Assembly: GCF_000013625.1 (NCBI RefSeq)
Contig: NC_009659.1
Location: 682,001 to 746,000, forward strand
Origin: Janthinobacterium sp. Marseille
GTDB lineage: Bacteria; Pseudomonadota; Gammaproteobacteria; Burkholderiales; Burkholderiaceae_D
Reading direction: 5' to 3'
DNA: 64,000 bases
Shown: positions 26,988 through 36,320 of the stretch, piece after piece
Layout of the letters: every line of letters begins with the position of its first letter
Position numbering within the stretch: the stretch's first letter is position 1
Position numbers and translations under genes: made by a program
The notes under the pieces: generated by a model
Seen by the model: the letters and a program-made list of their open reading frames with translations, nothing else
What the model was told of the DNA's origin: nothing
Databases searched by the model: none

Positions 26988-29666
26988 ATGCTGCATAGCA
27001 CCGTACTGATTCCACCTTCCGCTGCCTTTTGGGACGATGCCGCGCGCGCATTGTTGCAAAGCGATTTGCTGGCGGATACGCGGCAGTCGGCGGTGCGGGA
27101 TTTGTCTTCTTTGCGGGTAGTGGTTTCAACCTTCGCCCATATACAACTATTAAAGAGCGCGCTGGGACGGCAGTTGGGTGGCGCCTTCATTCCGCCGACG
27201 ATTACTTCGCTGTCTGAATATATAAGGCTGTTGCCGCCGCAAGCCGGTACCACCGCCGCGGCGCCGAGCGAACGCCTGATGTCGTTGTATGCCGACCTGC
27301 GCCAGCATGCATGGCTGAAGAAATTGTTCAGTGCACGCCGCAATACCGATTTGCTGCCGCTGGCCGAGATATTGTTAACACTATCGGATGAATTGACGCA
27401 GGCTATGCTGCCGGAGCTGAAGGTGTCGCCTGATGTGGCTGATGCACGCTGGCAGGCCGCGCTTGAGCAATTGTCGCCGGTCGCACGTAATTTGTTGTCA
27501 GATGAAACGCAACTGGTATGGACCATCTGGAAAAGCCAGCTGGATGCCAGCGATGCCATCGTGCACCGCTTTGCGCAAATGATGCGCATTGCCGCGCAAG
27601 CACAGTTGCCGCTGTTCTGGATCAGTCCGGTGGCAGCGGATGCGCTGGAACAAGCCTTCCTCGACGCCTACCAGCAACAACGTCCGGTGGTAGCCATCAC
27701 GCTGGATTGGCACGCACAATATATCAATACAACTTATGCCGCTGCCTGGCCGGAGATGCTGGACGATGTCGTCCCCGCTGACTTGCCGCTGGCGACACCG
27801 CCCGGTTTGTCTCTCTATGCGGCGCATAACCTTGAAGCGGAAGCCAAGGCTGGTGCGCAAACCATCATGGACTGGCTGCAGCAGGGTAAAACGAATATCG
27901 CCATCGTCGCGCAGGATCGCGTGGTGGCGCGCCGCATCCGCGCCTTGCTGGAACGTGCGCAAGTGATCGTGGCCGATGAAACCGGCTGGAAGCTGTCGAC
28001 CACGCGCGCTGCCGCCGCACTCGCATCGTGGCTGGAGCTGGTGGCGGCGCGGGCTGAAACCATCGCCCTGCTGGATTTCCTCAAGTCGCCCTTTGTTTTT
28101 GCGAATACCGACAATAAAGCTGACCTCGTTATGGCGAGTGAGCTTGCCTTGCGCCGCGCGAATGTACTCGGTGGTTGGGAGCTTGTCGGCGATGCACTGA
28201 CCGTGATCCCGGCTGCACAAAATATGGTGAAGTTGCTGGCGCAACAGGCGACTGGTTTCAGCAAAGGTAAAACCTTGTGCGACTGGATCACGGCGAGCCA
28301 GCAAACGCTGGATGCACTCGGCATGCGCGGCGCTTTGCAAGCCGATGGTGCCGGGGCGCAGGTGCTGCAGCTCTTGCAGGATATAGAACAGGATTGCACT
28401 GCGGTCGGACATGTCTTTTCATTTGCCGAATGGCGCGCCTTCCTCAATTTGCAACTGGAAGCAACCGCCTATGTGCAATTGAACCGCGACCGGCGCGTGG
28501 TGATGCTGCCTTTGAACGGAGCACGCTTGCGCAGCTTCGACGCGGTCTTGCTGGTTGGTGCGGATGCCGAACACCTGCCGTCGCAACCGACAGAAACACT
28601 ATTCTTCGCTAACGTCGTGCGGCGCGAACTTGGTTTGGCAACACGTGAAAGCAGGCAGCGCCAGCAGTTACGTGATGTGACGGAATTATTGGCGGCGAAT
28701 GAACAAGTGCTCATGTCGTGGCAGGCGCATAAAAATGGCGAGCCGAATCCGGTCAGCCCGTGGATAGAGCGTCTTGAGCTGAGCCTGGCACGTGCGGGTT
28801 TGCCAAAAATCGCCAGGCATCATGTCGGGATTGCGCCGCGCCACCTGACGCCTGTACCGCTGACGATGCCGGCACCGCACGCCGCCGCCTTGCGTCCGCA
28901 CAAGTTATCCGCCAGCGGCTATAACAGCCTGGTAGCTTGTCCGTATCAATTTTTTGCCACCCGCATGCTGGGTTTGTCCGGACTAGACGAGTTATCGGAT
29001 ATGCCGGAGAAACGCGATTACGGCGATTGGCTGCACCAGATACTTGCGATCTTCCACACCCGTTTGCATGAAGTGACGCTGGCCGGGCGAGCTACCTTGT
29101 TACGCGAGATATCGGACCAGGTGTTTGGCCTGGCGCTGGATAAAAGCGCTGCCGCCCTCGGTTATTACGCACGCTGGCAAAAAGCGATGCCGGCTTATCT
29201 GGAATGGCTGGCTGAACGTGAAGCGCAGGGTTGGCATTTCGTGCTGGGTGAAGAGAAGTTTGAAAAAATCTTGCGTTGGGACGATGGCGAAATCATCCTG
29301 CATGGTCGCGTGGATCGTATGGATGAAAACGCCACCGGTGAACGCGCAGTGCTCGATTACAAGAGTACAAATCAAAGCGCCTTGCGCGACAAGCTCAAGC
29401 AAGGTGAAGATCATCAATTGCCGTTCTACGGTTTGTTGTCAGATGTACCGCTGAGCAATGCACTGTATATACCGCTGGAAGCCAGCAAGGACAAAATCAA
29501 GGAAGTGGAATCACCTGACTATGACAATTGGCAGCAAAGCCTGAGCGTGCAGATTGCATCCAGCATGCGCGCAATTGCACATGATGCGCCTATGCCTGCG
29601 ACCGGTCCCGAATCGGTCTGCCAATACTGCGATGTACGCGGCTTGTGCCGCAAGGGAGCGTGGTGA
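26988..29666 (+). CDS. AddB-like helicase-nuclease subunit (PD-(D/E)XK nuclease)
   Basis: 892 residues. The N-terminal two thirds resemble an inactivated superfamily I helicase without a clear Walker A. The C-terminal third is a RecB-type nuclease, with GRVDRMDENATGERAVLDYK carrying the Asp and Asp-Tyr-Lys residues. Four cysteines (VACPYQF near residue 650 and CQYCDVRGLC at the end) match the Fe-S cluster of AddB-type nucleases. It overlaps the AddA-like gene by one base. It likely pairs with that protein to resect double-strand ends for recombination. Confidence 0.85.
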   Translation: MLHSTVLIPPSAAFWDDAARALLQSDLLADTRQSAVRDLSSLRVVVSTFAHIQLLKSALGRQLGGAFIPPTITSLSEYIRLLPPQAGTTAAAPSERLMSLYADLRQHAWLKKLFSARRNTDLLPLAEILLTLSDELTQAMLPELKVSPDVADARWQAALEQLSPVARNLLSDETQLVWTIWKSQLDASDAIVHRFAQMMRIAAQAQLPLFWISPVAADALEQAFLDAYQQQRPVVAITLDWHAQYINTTYAAAWPEMLDDVVPADLPLATPPGLSLYAAHNLEAEAKAGAQTIMDWLQQGKTNIAIVAQDRVVARRIRALLERAQVIVADETGWKLSTTRAAAALASWLELVAARAETIALLDFLKSPFVFANTDNKADLVMASELALRRANVLGGWELVGDALTVIPAAQNMVKLLAQQATGFSKGKTLCDWITASQQTLDALGMRGALQADGAGAQVLQLLQDIEQDCTAVGHVFSFAEWRAFLNLQLEATAYVQLNRDRRVVMLPLNGARLRSFDAVLLVGADAEHLPSQPTETLFFANVVRRELGLATRESRQRQQLRDVTELLAANEQVLMSWQAHKNGEPNPVSPWIERLELSLARAGLPKIARHHVGIAPRHLTPVPLTMPAPHAAALRPHKLSASGYNSLVACPYQFFATRMLGLSGLDELSDMPEKRDYGDWLHQILAIFHTRLHEVTLAGRATLLREISDQVFGLALDKSAAALGYYARWQKAMPAYLEWLAEREAQGWHFVLGEEKFEKILRWDDGEIILHGRVDRMDENATGERAVLDYKSTNQSALRDKLKQGEDHQLPFYGLLSDVPLSNALYIPLEASKDKIKEVESPDYDNWQQSLSVQIASSMRAIAHDAPMPATGPESVCQYCDVRGLCRKGAW

Positions 29667-32600
29667 TGCAAGGGCAGGAAGAAGAAATGCGCATGACGCC
29701 GCGTGCTTATGAAATCAATGGCGCACAATCGGATGCCGCGCACTTCGTGGCACGTGCCTGCGACCCCTCGCGCTCGGTTGTAGTCGAAGCCTGTGCCGGT
29801 AGTGGCAAGACCTGGTTGCTGGTGGCGCGCGTTTTGCGCCTGCTGTTGGCCGGCACCGAACCGGCCGCCATCCTCGCCATTACTTTTACGCGCAAAGCGG
29901 CGCAAGAGATGCGCGAACGCCTGATGCAATTGCTGCATGAGTTGACGCTGAAGCCGGATGCGGAAGTGCTGGCCTTGCTGCGCGAACGCGGGATAGCTGA
30001 ACAAGCGCTGGCTGAAACCCTGCCACAGGCACGCGGTTTGTATGAGCAGGTATTGCGCAGTCCGCAAGCCTTGTCCATCGATACCTTTCATAGCTGGTTT
30101 GCGCGCCTGATCCAGATCGCGCCTTTGGCTTCCGGTGTGCCGCATGGCTACAGCCTGACCGAAGCAACCGGCGAATTGTTATCGGATGCTTACAGCCGCT
30201 TCATGCAGCAGGTAAATGAAAAAGACCAGCAGCACGTCAAGGATGCATTGGTCGATTTATATACCCAGGTCGGTGACTTCAGTACGCGCAATCTGCTCAA
30301 TTCCTTTGTTGCCAAGCGCGCTGAATGGTGGGCTTCGGTACAGGGCGGTGAGCCACTGGAATGGCTGGAGGAACTGTGTGGTGCGGATGGTGTGACGGAT
30401 GCACGTTTGTCGCTATGGTCGGATGACAAGCTGCTGGCACGCATCAATCAGGTCGCATGGTTGTTGGGCCAGGGTACTGCCGTCAACCAGGAACGTGCCA
30501 CCGCGATCGAAAAAGCAGTGACGGCTGGTGCGGCGCTGGAAAACTTCGATGCATTGACGAATGAATTTTTTGATGCCGGTGGCAAGTTCCGCAAGAACCG
30601 CGCGACCAAGAATTTGACCAAGGCCTTGCTGGATAACCTGGGTGAAGAAGGCGTGTATGCATTTGAAGTGGAATTTGAAAGCATAGGCGAAGCACTGAAG
30701 AAAATCCTGCGCCGTAGCATGGAACCCAAAGTCATCGCACTGAATCGTTCGCTGTTCACGGTAGGTGCCGCTTACCTGGAAATCTACCAGGCGGTCAAAG
30801 CCGAGCAACGTGTATTTGATTTCGCCGATCTTGAATGGCAGGCGTATCGGCTGTTGACGAATGAAGAGCATGCCGCTTATCTGCAAAGCCGCCTCGATGC
30901 GCGTTACAAGCATGTTTTGCTGGATGAATTTCAGGATACCAATCCGCTGCAGTGGAGCATCGTGCAAGCGTGGTTGAAGGCCTACGGCAACGAGACTGAC
31001 AGGCCTAGTATGTTTGTCGTTGGTGATCCGAAACAATCGATTTACCGCTTCCGCCGTGCCGAGCCACGCGTGTTTTCCGCCGCGCGTGAAGTGCTGGTGG
31101 CGCAAGGGGCGGACTTCTTACGCACCAACCAGACACGGCGCAATGCACGTGGCATCGTCGACGTCCTGAATGAAAGCTTCCGCGCCAATCCTATCTATAC
31201 CGCACAAACCACCCTGTCGAATGAAGCCGGCGCAGTTTGGCAACTGCCGCTGGTGCAACAGGAAAAGAGTGAGAAAGTTGTCTGGTCACCGGCCAATATG
31301 CGCGATCCTTTGACCGAGCCGCGCGAGGAAGAAGAGGATGCGCGGCGATTGCAAGAAGGGCGTGCGGTGGCGCAAGCCATCCTGCGTGCACGTGAAGTCA
31401 CGCCGGGCACAAAGTGGTCGGATGTGATGTTGCTGGTCAAGAAGCGCACCCACCTCAGCGCCTATGAGAGGGCCTTGCGTGAAGCCGGGATTCCGTTTGC
31501 ATCGGACCGGCGCGGCGGTTTGCTGGAGTCGCTGGAAGTGGCCGACCTGATCGCCTTGCTGACTTTCCTGATCACGCCGCATGACAATCTGGCGCTGGCG
31601 CATGTATTGAAGTCGCCGATCATGGGTGCGACCGATAATGATTTGATCGCGCTCGCATTGCGTGCTGAAAAAACCTGGTGGGGACGTTTGCACCAGGCTG
31701 AACTGAATTCCGAAGTATTGCAGCGTGCAGTGAGCTTGTTGGAAAAATGGCTGGAGCTGGCCGCACGTTTGCCGGTACATGATTTGCTCGATCGCATACT
31801 GCACGAAGGCGATGTGGTCGCGCGCTATGCACAAGCAGCCTCACCACTGGTGCGCGGACAGGTGCTGGCGAATATCGAAGCCTTTACCGAACTGGCGCTG
31901 AACCTGGATGCCGGTCGCTACCCGAGCCTGCCGAAATTTATCGATGCGCTGCGCCGCTTGCAAAAATCGGCCGACAGCGATGCACCGGATGAAGCAGAGA
32001 TCGATGCGTCGCTGGATGCGGCGCGCATCTTGACCATCCATGGTGCCAAGGGCCTGGAAGCGGATATCGTGGTGTTGCTCGATGCCAATCATAGCGATCC
32101 GGCGCGCGACGATTACGGCGTGCTGTGCGAATGGAAGCAGGAAGCCGATGCACCGAATCATTTCTCCGTCTTTGGTCGCCAGGCCGAGCGTGGTGCCGCG
32201 CGCGACTACCTGTTCGCCGAAGAAGAACAACTGAAAACCCAGGAAGACTGGAATCTCTTGTATGTAGCGACCACGCGCGCGAAGAAGTTATTAATAGTGA
32301 GTGGTGTTGCCGATGCCCGTAGTGCTTCCGAAAACGGGGTGGCAGACGGCTGCTGGTATGCGCGCTTCCAGGGCGCCGAGGAGCCGGAACTGGATCAGCG
32401 TGTGCTGGTATCAGACCTAAAGCTGGAAGCCGGATTTCCATTGGCTATCTTCAGTCCGCCGCCTTTGCCGCTGGAGCAGGCCGAGATTCCTGCAGCGTTT
32501 TCCAGTGCGGAAATCGAGGAAGGCATCGCCCTGCATGCCTTGATGGAGCGCCTGACGCAGACCTGGCCGGTGCAGATCCACGCAGCGCCGGTACTGGCGA

Positions 32601-32944
32601 AATGGCTGCCATGTTCACGCGAGTTGGCAGAAGTGGTGCGTGTGCAGGCAGACACCATCCTCGCGCAGCCGGAATTGCAGCGTTTCTTCGATCCGGCGCA
32701 ACATCGCTTTGCGCGCAATGAGATGGAGATCGTCAGCAGCGCCGGTGTTGCGCGCTTTGACCGTGTCGTCATGTTTGACGATGAGTTGTGGATCCTGGAC
32801 TACAAACGCAATCTGTTCGATAGCGAACGGGTGGCGTATGCAGCACAGCTGGCACGCTACCGCCTTGCTGCACAGGATGTGTTCCCTGGCCTGAAAATCC
32901 GCACCGCGCTGATCACCGTGGACGGGACGCTGACTGAGGTATGA
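29666..32944 (+). CDS. AddA-like UvrD-family helicase-nuclease
   Basis: About 1092 residues. Walker A EACAGSGKTWLLVARVL lies near residue 45, with motifs AITFTRKAAQEMRERL, LLDEFQDTNPLQW (DEXQ box), VVGDPKQSIYRFRRA, and LTIHGAKGLEADIVVLLDA for helicase superfamily IA. The C-terminus has a second nuclease domain (ARFDRVVMFDDELWILDYKR). The ATG at 29666 overlaps the AddB-like stop and has AAGGGA eight bases upstream. With its partner this would be a functional counterpart of RecBCD; no recC- or recD-like gene is in the window. Confidence 0.9.
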   Translation: MQGQEEEMRMTPRAYEINGAQSDAAHFVARACDPSRSVVVEACAGSGKTWLLVARVLRLLLAGTEPAAILAITFTRKAAQEMRERLMQLLHELTLKPDAEVLALLRERGIAEQALAETLPQARGLYEQVLRSPQALSIDTFHSWFARLIQIAPLASGVPHGYSLTEATGELLSDAYSRFMQQVNEKDQQHVKDALVDLYTQVGDFSTRNLLNSFVAKRAEWWASVQGGEPLEWLEELCGADGVTDARLSLWSDDKLLARINQVAWLLGQGTAVNQERATAIEKAVTAGAALENFDALTNEFFDAGGKFRKNRATKNLTKALLDNLGEEGVYAFEVEFESIGEALKKILRRSMEPKVIALNRSLFTVGAAYLEIYQAVKAEQRVFDFADLEWQAYRLLTNEEHAAYLQSRLDARYKHVLLDEFQDTNPLQWSIVQAWLKAYGNETDRPSMFVVGDPKQSIYRFRRAEPRVFSAAREVLVAQGADFLRTNQTRRNARGIVDVLNESFRANPIYTAQTTLSNEAGAVWQLPLVQQEKSEKVVWSPANMRDPLTEPREEEEDARRLQEGRAVAQAILRAREVTPGTKWSDVMLLVKKRTHLSAYERALREAGIPFASDRRGGLLESLEVADLIALLTFLITPHDNLALAHVLKSPIMGATDNDLIALALRAEKTWWGRLHQAELNSEVLQRAVSLLEKWLELAARLPVHDLLDRILHEGDVVARYAQAASPLVRGQVLANIEAFTELALNLDAGRYPSLPKFIDALRRLQKSADSDAPDEAEIDASLDAARILTIHGAKGLEADIVVLLDANHSDPARDDYGVLCEWKQEADAPNHFSVFGRQAERGAARDYLFAEEEQLKTQEDWNLLYVATTRAKKLLIVSGVADARSASENGVADGCWYARFQGAEEPELDQRVLVSDLKLEAGFPLAIFSPPPLPLEQAEIPAAFSSAEIEEGIALHALMERLTQTWPVQIHAAPVLAKWLPCSRELAEVVRVQADTILAQPELQRFFDPAQHRFARNEMEIVSSAGVARFDRVVMFDDELWILDYKRNLFDSERVAYAAQLARYRLAAQDVFPGLKIRTALITVDGTLTEV

Positions 32945-33114
32945 TGACGCGCTGTCGCCGGCGTGTAATTTTGGCAAGCGAATAAGGGCGGTCTGGCGGC
33001 ATTTATTGCTATCGCTGACCGCCGGTCAATAAATTTGAACCATGCAGCGGAAAACCGGCGCTCTGTTTGCGCAATCTATTGACGGTCATTCCTCTGCACA
33101 TCTATAGTGGCGAG

Positions 33115-33330
33115 ATGATTACAGACTTTCACAATCTTTCTGCAAAGATCGGCCAACTGGCTGATTTGACCCAATCGCTACGGAGCGAAAACGCGGATTT
33201 GCGCATCAAATCGGCCGCCCTGGCAGCCGAAAATGCCGAATTGACGCGGCGCATGCAGGAAGCGCACGAGCGCGTTGCTGCTCTGCTCGCCAAGATCCCG
33301 GCACAAGAACAAGATGAGGAGACCGCATGA
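33115..33330 (+). CDS. Small coiled-coil protein upstream of zapA (ZapB-like, TIGR02449 type)
   Basis: 71 residues, nearly all heptad-like coiled coil (LADLTQSLRSENADLRIKSA, then ALAAENAELTRRMQEA). Its stop overlaps the zapA start as ATGA. Small coiled-coil genes in this position are assigned to division-associated proteins. The ATG at 33115 is chosen because the predicted helix begins there. Confidence 0.8.
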   Translation: MITDFHNLSAKIGQLADLTQSLRSENADLRIKSAALAAENAELTRRMQEAHERVAALLAKIPAQEQDEETA

Positions 33331-33638
33331 TCCAGCTCGACGTATCCATCATGGGCCAGCCTTATAAGCTGGCTTGCAAGGAAGGCGAAGAGGGCGCGCT
33401 GCAAGAGGCGGTCGCCTATCTGGACGGCAAGATGTCGGCAATTCGTGACGCCGGCAAACTGAAGGGGAATGACCGTATCGCCGTCATGGCTGCGCTCGGA
33501 ATTGCTGCAGAACTGCTGGCGACTAAATCGCCGGATGGCCCGTTGTCGGAGATGTCGATGTCCGAGGTTAAGCAAAAAATCGCTGCAATGCACGAAACCC
33601 TGGATACCGCATTGGCGCCACAAGAAAATCTTTTCTGA
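33327..33638 (+). CDS. zapA: Cell division protein ZapA
   Basis: 103 residues starting MIQLDVSIMGQPYKLACKEGEE, the ZapA globular head, followed by a C-terminal coiled coil. ZapA bundles FtsZ filaments at the division site. Coupled to the upstream coiled-coil gene. The 6S RNA gene follows at once, as in many proteobacteria. Confidence 0.93.
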   Translation: MIQLDVSIMGQPYKLACKEGEEGALQEAVAYLDGKMSAIRDAGKLKGNDRIAVMAALGIAAELLATKSPDGPLSEMSMSEVKQKIAAMHETLDTALAPQENLF

Positions 33639-33645
33639 GATTTCT

Positions 33646-33673
33646 TTTACTTGCCCGCCGATTGGAGTAAACT
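33646..33673 (+). promoter_or_regulatory. Predicted 6S RNA promoter
   Basis: -35-like TTTACT (33646-33651) and -10-like TAAACT (33668-33673) with a 16-base spacer, placing the start near 33680, where the RNA stem begins. Confidence 0.5.
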
Positions 33674-33679
33674 AAGCGC

Positions 33680-33855
33680 TCCTGCCGTGTTCGCCATTGC
33701 CATAAAATCCTTGAACCATTTATGCGCAGCGGCTGCGGAATTTTGTTCGACGGGAGTGCGCGTCGCTAGTCCGATGAACCCGAAGTTGAACTAACTGTGG
33801 CCAACTTGAACCTCTTGGTTCAGGATGCCGGCAAAGCGGCACTGGCGGGACTTGA
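33680..33855 (+). ncRNA. ssrS: 6S RNA
   Basis: The 6S RNA holds sigma-70 RNA polymerase in stationary phase by mimicking an open promoter. The ends pair: TCCTGCC (33680-33686) with GGCGGGA (33844-33850), continuing through TGTTCGCC and GGCAAAGCGGCA. A GAACCTCTTGGTTC hairpin, comparable to the CTTGAACC...GGTTCAAG element of E. coli 6S RNA, lies near 33808-33821. Position directly after zapA is the conserved one. Ends are estimates. Confidence 0.85.
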
Positions 33856-33862
33856 TTACTGA

Positions 33863-33894
33863 AAACGGCTGCATGCAAATGCAGCCGTTTTTTT
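33863..33894 (+). terminator. Terminator of 6S RNA
   Basis: Arms AAACGGCTGCAT / ATGCAGCCGTTT with a GCAA loop and a T7 tail. Confidence 0.93.
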
Positions 33895-33982
33895 ATTTCT
33901 GCATCCGGTTTGGACAAGCAGGCCAGTCTGGTTCAGAATAATTCGACATTCCGGATTTTTAACTTCTTTACGCGAACAGCTT

Positions 33983-34441
33983 ATGCGCTATTGGCTCATG
34001 AAATCTGAACCGAGCGAAGTCAGCATCGACGATGCCTGGTCCGCTCCCAAAAGAACCGTCGCCTGGACTGGCGTGCGCAATTACCAGGCGCGCAATTTCA
34101 TGCGCGATGCGATGCAGCTTGGTGACGGCGTGCTGTTTTACCATTCGAGCTGTGCCGAACCCGGCATCGTCGGCCTGGCCGAAGTGGCCAGTACCGCTTA
34201 CCCCGACCATACGCAGTTTGAGCCGGACAGCCATTACTACGATCCGAAAGCAACCCAGGAGACGCCACGCTGGGTGATGGTTGACGTGCGTATACGCAAG
34301 AAGACCCGTCTGTTGTCGCTGGCGGAAATGCGGACCATGCCGGAACTGAGTGGCATGGTGCTCCTGCAACGCGGCAGCCGCCTGTCGATTACACCCGTCA
34401 CAGCGGATGAATGGGATTTTATTTGCGCACAATTGCGCTGA
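33983..34441 (+). CDS. EVE-domain protein
   Basis: A 152-residue single EVE domain, starting MRYWLMKSEPSEVSIDD and containing WTGVRNYQARNFMRDAM and YHSSCAEPGIVGLAEV. EVE is a PUA-like fold thought to bind modified bases in RNA or DNA. No restriction or toxin partner adjoins it. The gene follows the 6S RNA gene, as in related genomes. Biological role unknown. Confidence 0.92.
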   Translation: MRYWLMKSEPSEVSIDDAWSAPKRTVAWTGVRNYQARNFMRDAMQLGDGVLFYHSSCAEPGIVGLAEVASTAYPDHTQFEPDSHYYDPKATQETPRWVMVDVRIRKKTRLLSLAEMRTMPELSGMVLLQRGSRLSITPVTADEWDFICAQLR

Positions 34442-34470
34442 TGCCCTGGTCTGAACCCCTGCATCTATTG

Positions 34471-34505
34471 CGCAGACGGAATATTCGTCTGCGTATTTTC
34501 TTTTC
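34471..34505 (+). terminator. Terminator after the EVE gene
   Basis: Arms CGCAGACG / CGTCTGCG with a 7-base loop, followed by TATTTTCTTTT. Confidence 0.85.
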
Positions 34506-35117
34506 TCCAGCAGTAATCCCGCCCTGTAAAAATTTTCTGCAATGGAAAATTACCGGGCGTCGGTCCTCTCAGTTACAAAAAATAATCGCAATATTTTTAT
34601 GAAGATTTGATGACATCCTGCTCGTCACTTTTTCGCATTTGTTTATACGGTAAAAAATTCAAAGCAGGCCTTCTGCTTAATTATTGAGCAGTTGTGCACC
34701 TCAACCGCGCAAGATGTACATGTATTGCGCGTAAGTTTTACAAAACACCTCGCTTCATCTGCTTGCCGAAAACCAATCCATTTCTTCTCATTATTTTTTA
34801 TCGATTCAGGACAGGAATGTCTCGTATTTTTTCTGCGCATTGAACGAACTGTGCATGGAACTAATTCATCGTCGCCTTCTCTTAACGAGCACTTTGTGTA
34901 GACAAAATGATATGAATTTATTGCCGCAAGAGATTTTTGTTCAGACGTAATTTGAAAGAAAAAAATTTTCTTCTGCCTGGTCTCTTGCTTCATTCGTTGC
35001 AACGGTAATTTGAAAATGGTGAAAAAAATGATGGCATGCAGCATGCACTCGCTGGTTCGGAAACTTTCGTGCGGCATCAATTGCTTCACCCACGCTTATT
35101 GATGACGGGTTGCTGTG
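34506..35117. promoter_or_regulatory. Long AT-rich leader of the exopolysaccharide locus
   Basis: 612 bases with no convincing gene. A minus-strand frame of 148 codons exists but has no codon bias or ribosome site. The stretch is clearly richer in A and T than its flanks. It has a hairpin AAGCAG / CTGCTT (34662-34678), an interrupted palindrome at 34706-34731 and AAGAAAA-N3-TTTTCTT (34956-34972). It probably carries the eps promoter, regulator sites and a long untranslated leader. Confidence 0.5.
34706..34731. promoter_or_regulatory. Interrupted palindrome, candidate operator of the eps locus
   Basis: Arms CGCGCAA and TTGCGCG are separated by 12 bases that include the palindrome ATGTACAT. 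It lies about 390 bases before epsL. No regulator can be named. Confidence 0.4.
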
Positions 35118-36320
35118 ATGAATAAGCGTCGCGATGTATCCGGCTACGGTGACTATGTCCTCGTATCCGCCCTGGCATTCGTTGGAGTCATGACTTGCCT
35201 GCCGGCACTGGCGATAGAAGGAGATACCTTCACGCCGTATGCCAGCTATGGCATCTATTACGATGCCAATCTCTTGCGCCAGTCGGACGCGGTCCGCCAA
35301 AGCGGGGCGCAATTGTCCGATCGCTGGACCCGTGCCGGCGTAGGTATCCGCATGGACAAGGAAATCGGTCGGCAAAAACTGACCGCCGATGTATCGGCCT
35401 ATAGGGCTGACTACGATCACTTCAATCAATACAGCAATACCGGTAAGGACGGGGTCGCCAACTGGAAGTGGGCGCTCGGCAATCAATTCTCCGGCAATGT
35501 CGGCGTCAACTATGCACAGGCGTTGACGCCGTTTGAGGATTACCGCAGCCTGGAACGCAGCATGCAGACGCAAACCAAGACGTATGTCGATGGTTCGTGG
35601 CGCTTCCATCCAAGCTGGCAATTGAATACCGCTTACAGCCATTACGACCTGGACTATGACCTGGCATCGCAACAGCCGTCAGAGCGTACGCTGGATATTA
35701 CCGATGTCGGCGTCGATTACCTGGCGCGCAGCGGCAACAAGGTCGGTATGGTCTTGCGCCACATTGAAGGCGATTACAAGTATGCGGACATCAATTCCTA
35801 TTCGCAAAATGAAGTGAAGGCCAAGGTTGACTGGCAAATCACCGGTAAGACCCTGATTCAATTCCTCGGCGGTTACGCCAAACGTGAATACGCGGTCAAT
35901 CCGCAGCGCGATTCCGGCGTGCCGAGTGCGCGCCTCACCGCCTATTGGAAGGCGACCAATAAAACCGCAGTCTCACTCGGTGCCTGGCGCGAGCTCGGTG
36001 CGACCGACAACCTGGCCGCCAACTATGCGCGTAACCAGGGTGTGAGCCTGGCCTCGACCTGGGACGCTACCAGCAAGATCAGTGTCGACGGCCTGGTGAT
36101 GACAGAGAAGCGCAGCTATAACGGCGTTTCCGTAATAGCGGGACTGGATCCGCTGAATCGTTCGGATGATTATCGCAATGCCTTGCTCGGTGTGACTTAC
36201 AAGCTGACTTCGCATTGGCGTATCCGCGCGGCGGTATTCCGTACCACCCTGGATTCAAACATTCCGTCGGCCTCCTACAGTACCGATGGTGCACATATCA
36301 GTACACGCTATGAATTCTGA
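35118..36320 (+). CDS. epsL: Outer-membrane beta-barrel protein EpsL
   Basis: 400 residues. A signal peptide ends near residue 33 (LPALA-IEG). The rest is repeated beta-strand sequence with aromatic ends (YASYGIYYDANLLRQ, VNYAQALTPFEDYRSLERS) and a terminal Phe (STRYEF), as in porin-like barrels. It fits the EpsL family first named in methanolan clusters. A role as outer-membrane channel or accessory for polymer export is likely. First gene of the locus; it overlaps the next gene by 11 bases. Confidence 0.85.
   Translation: MNKRRDVSGYGDYVLVSALAFVGVMTCLPALAIEGDTFTPYASYGIYYDANLLRQSDAVRQSGAQLSDRWTRAGVGIRMDKEIGRQKLTADVSAYRADYDHFNQYSNTGKDGVANWKWALGNQFSGNVGVNYAQALTPFEDYRSLERSMQTQTKTYVDGSWRFHPSWQLNTAYSHYDLDYDLASQQPSERTLDITDVGVDYLARSGNKVGMVLRHIEGDYKYADINSYSQNEVKAKVDWQITGKTLIQFLGGYAKREYAVNPQRDSGVPSARLTAYWKATNKTAVSLGAWRELGATDNLAANYARNQGVSLASTWDATSKISVDGLVMTEKRSYNGVSVIAGLDPLNRSDDYRNALLGVTYKLTSHWRIRAAVFRTTLDSNIPSASYSTDGAHISTRYEF

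Noticed and set aside
34471..34493. RcsB-box-like GAATATTC before the eps locus
   Set aside because: It is the loop and inner stem of the EVE gene terminator.
34643..35089. 148-codon minus-strand frame in the eps leader
   Set aside because: No ribosome site, no domain, composition typical of AT-rich non-coding sequence.
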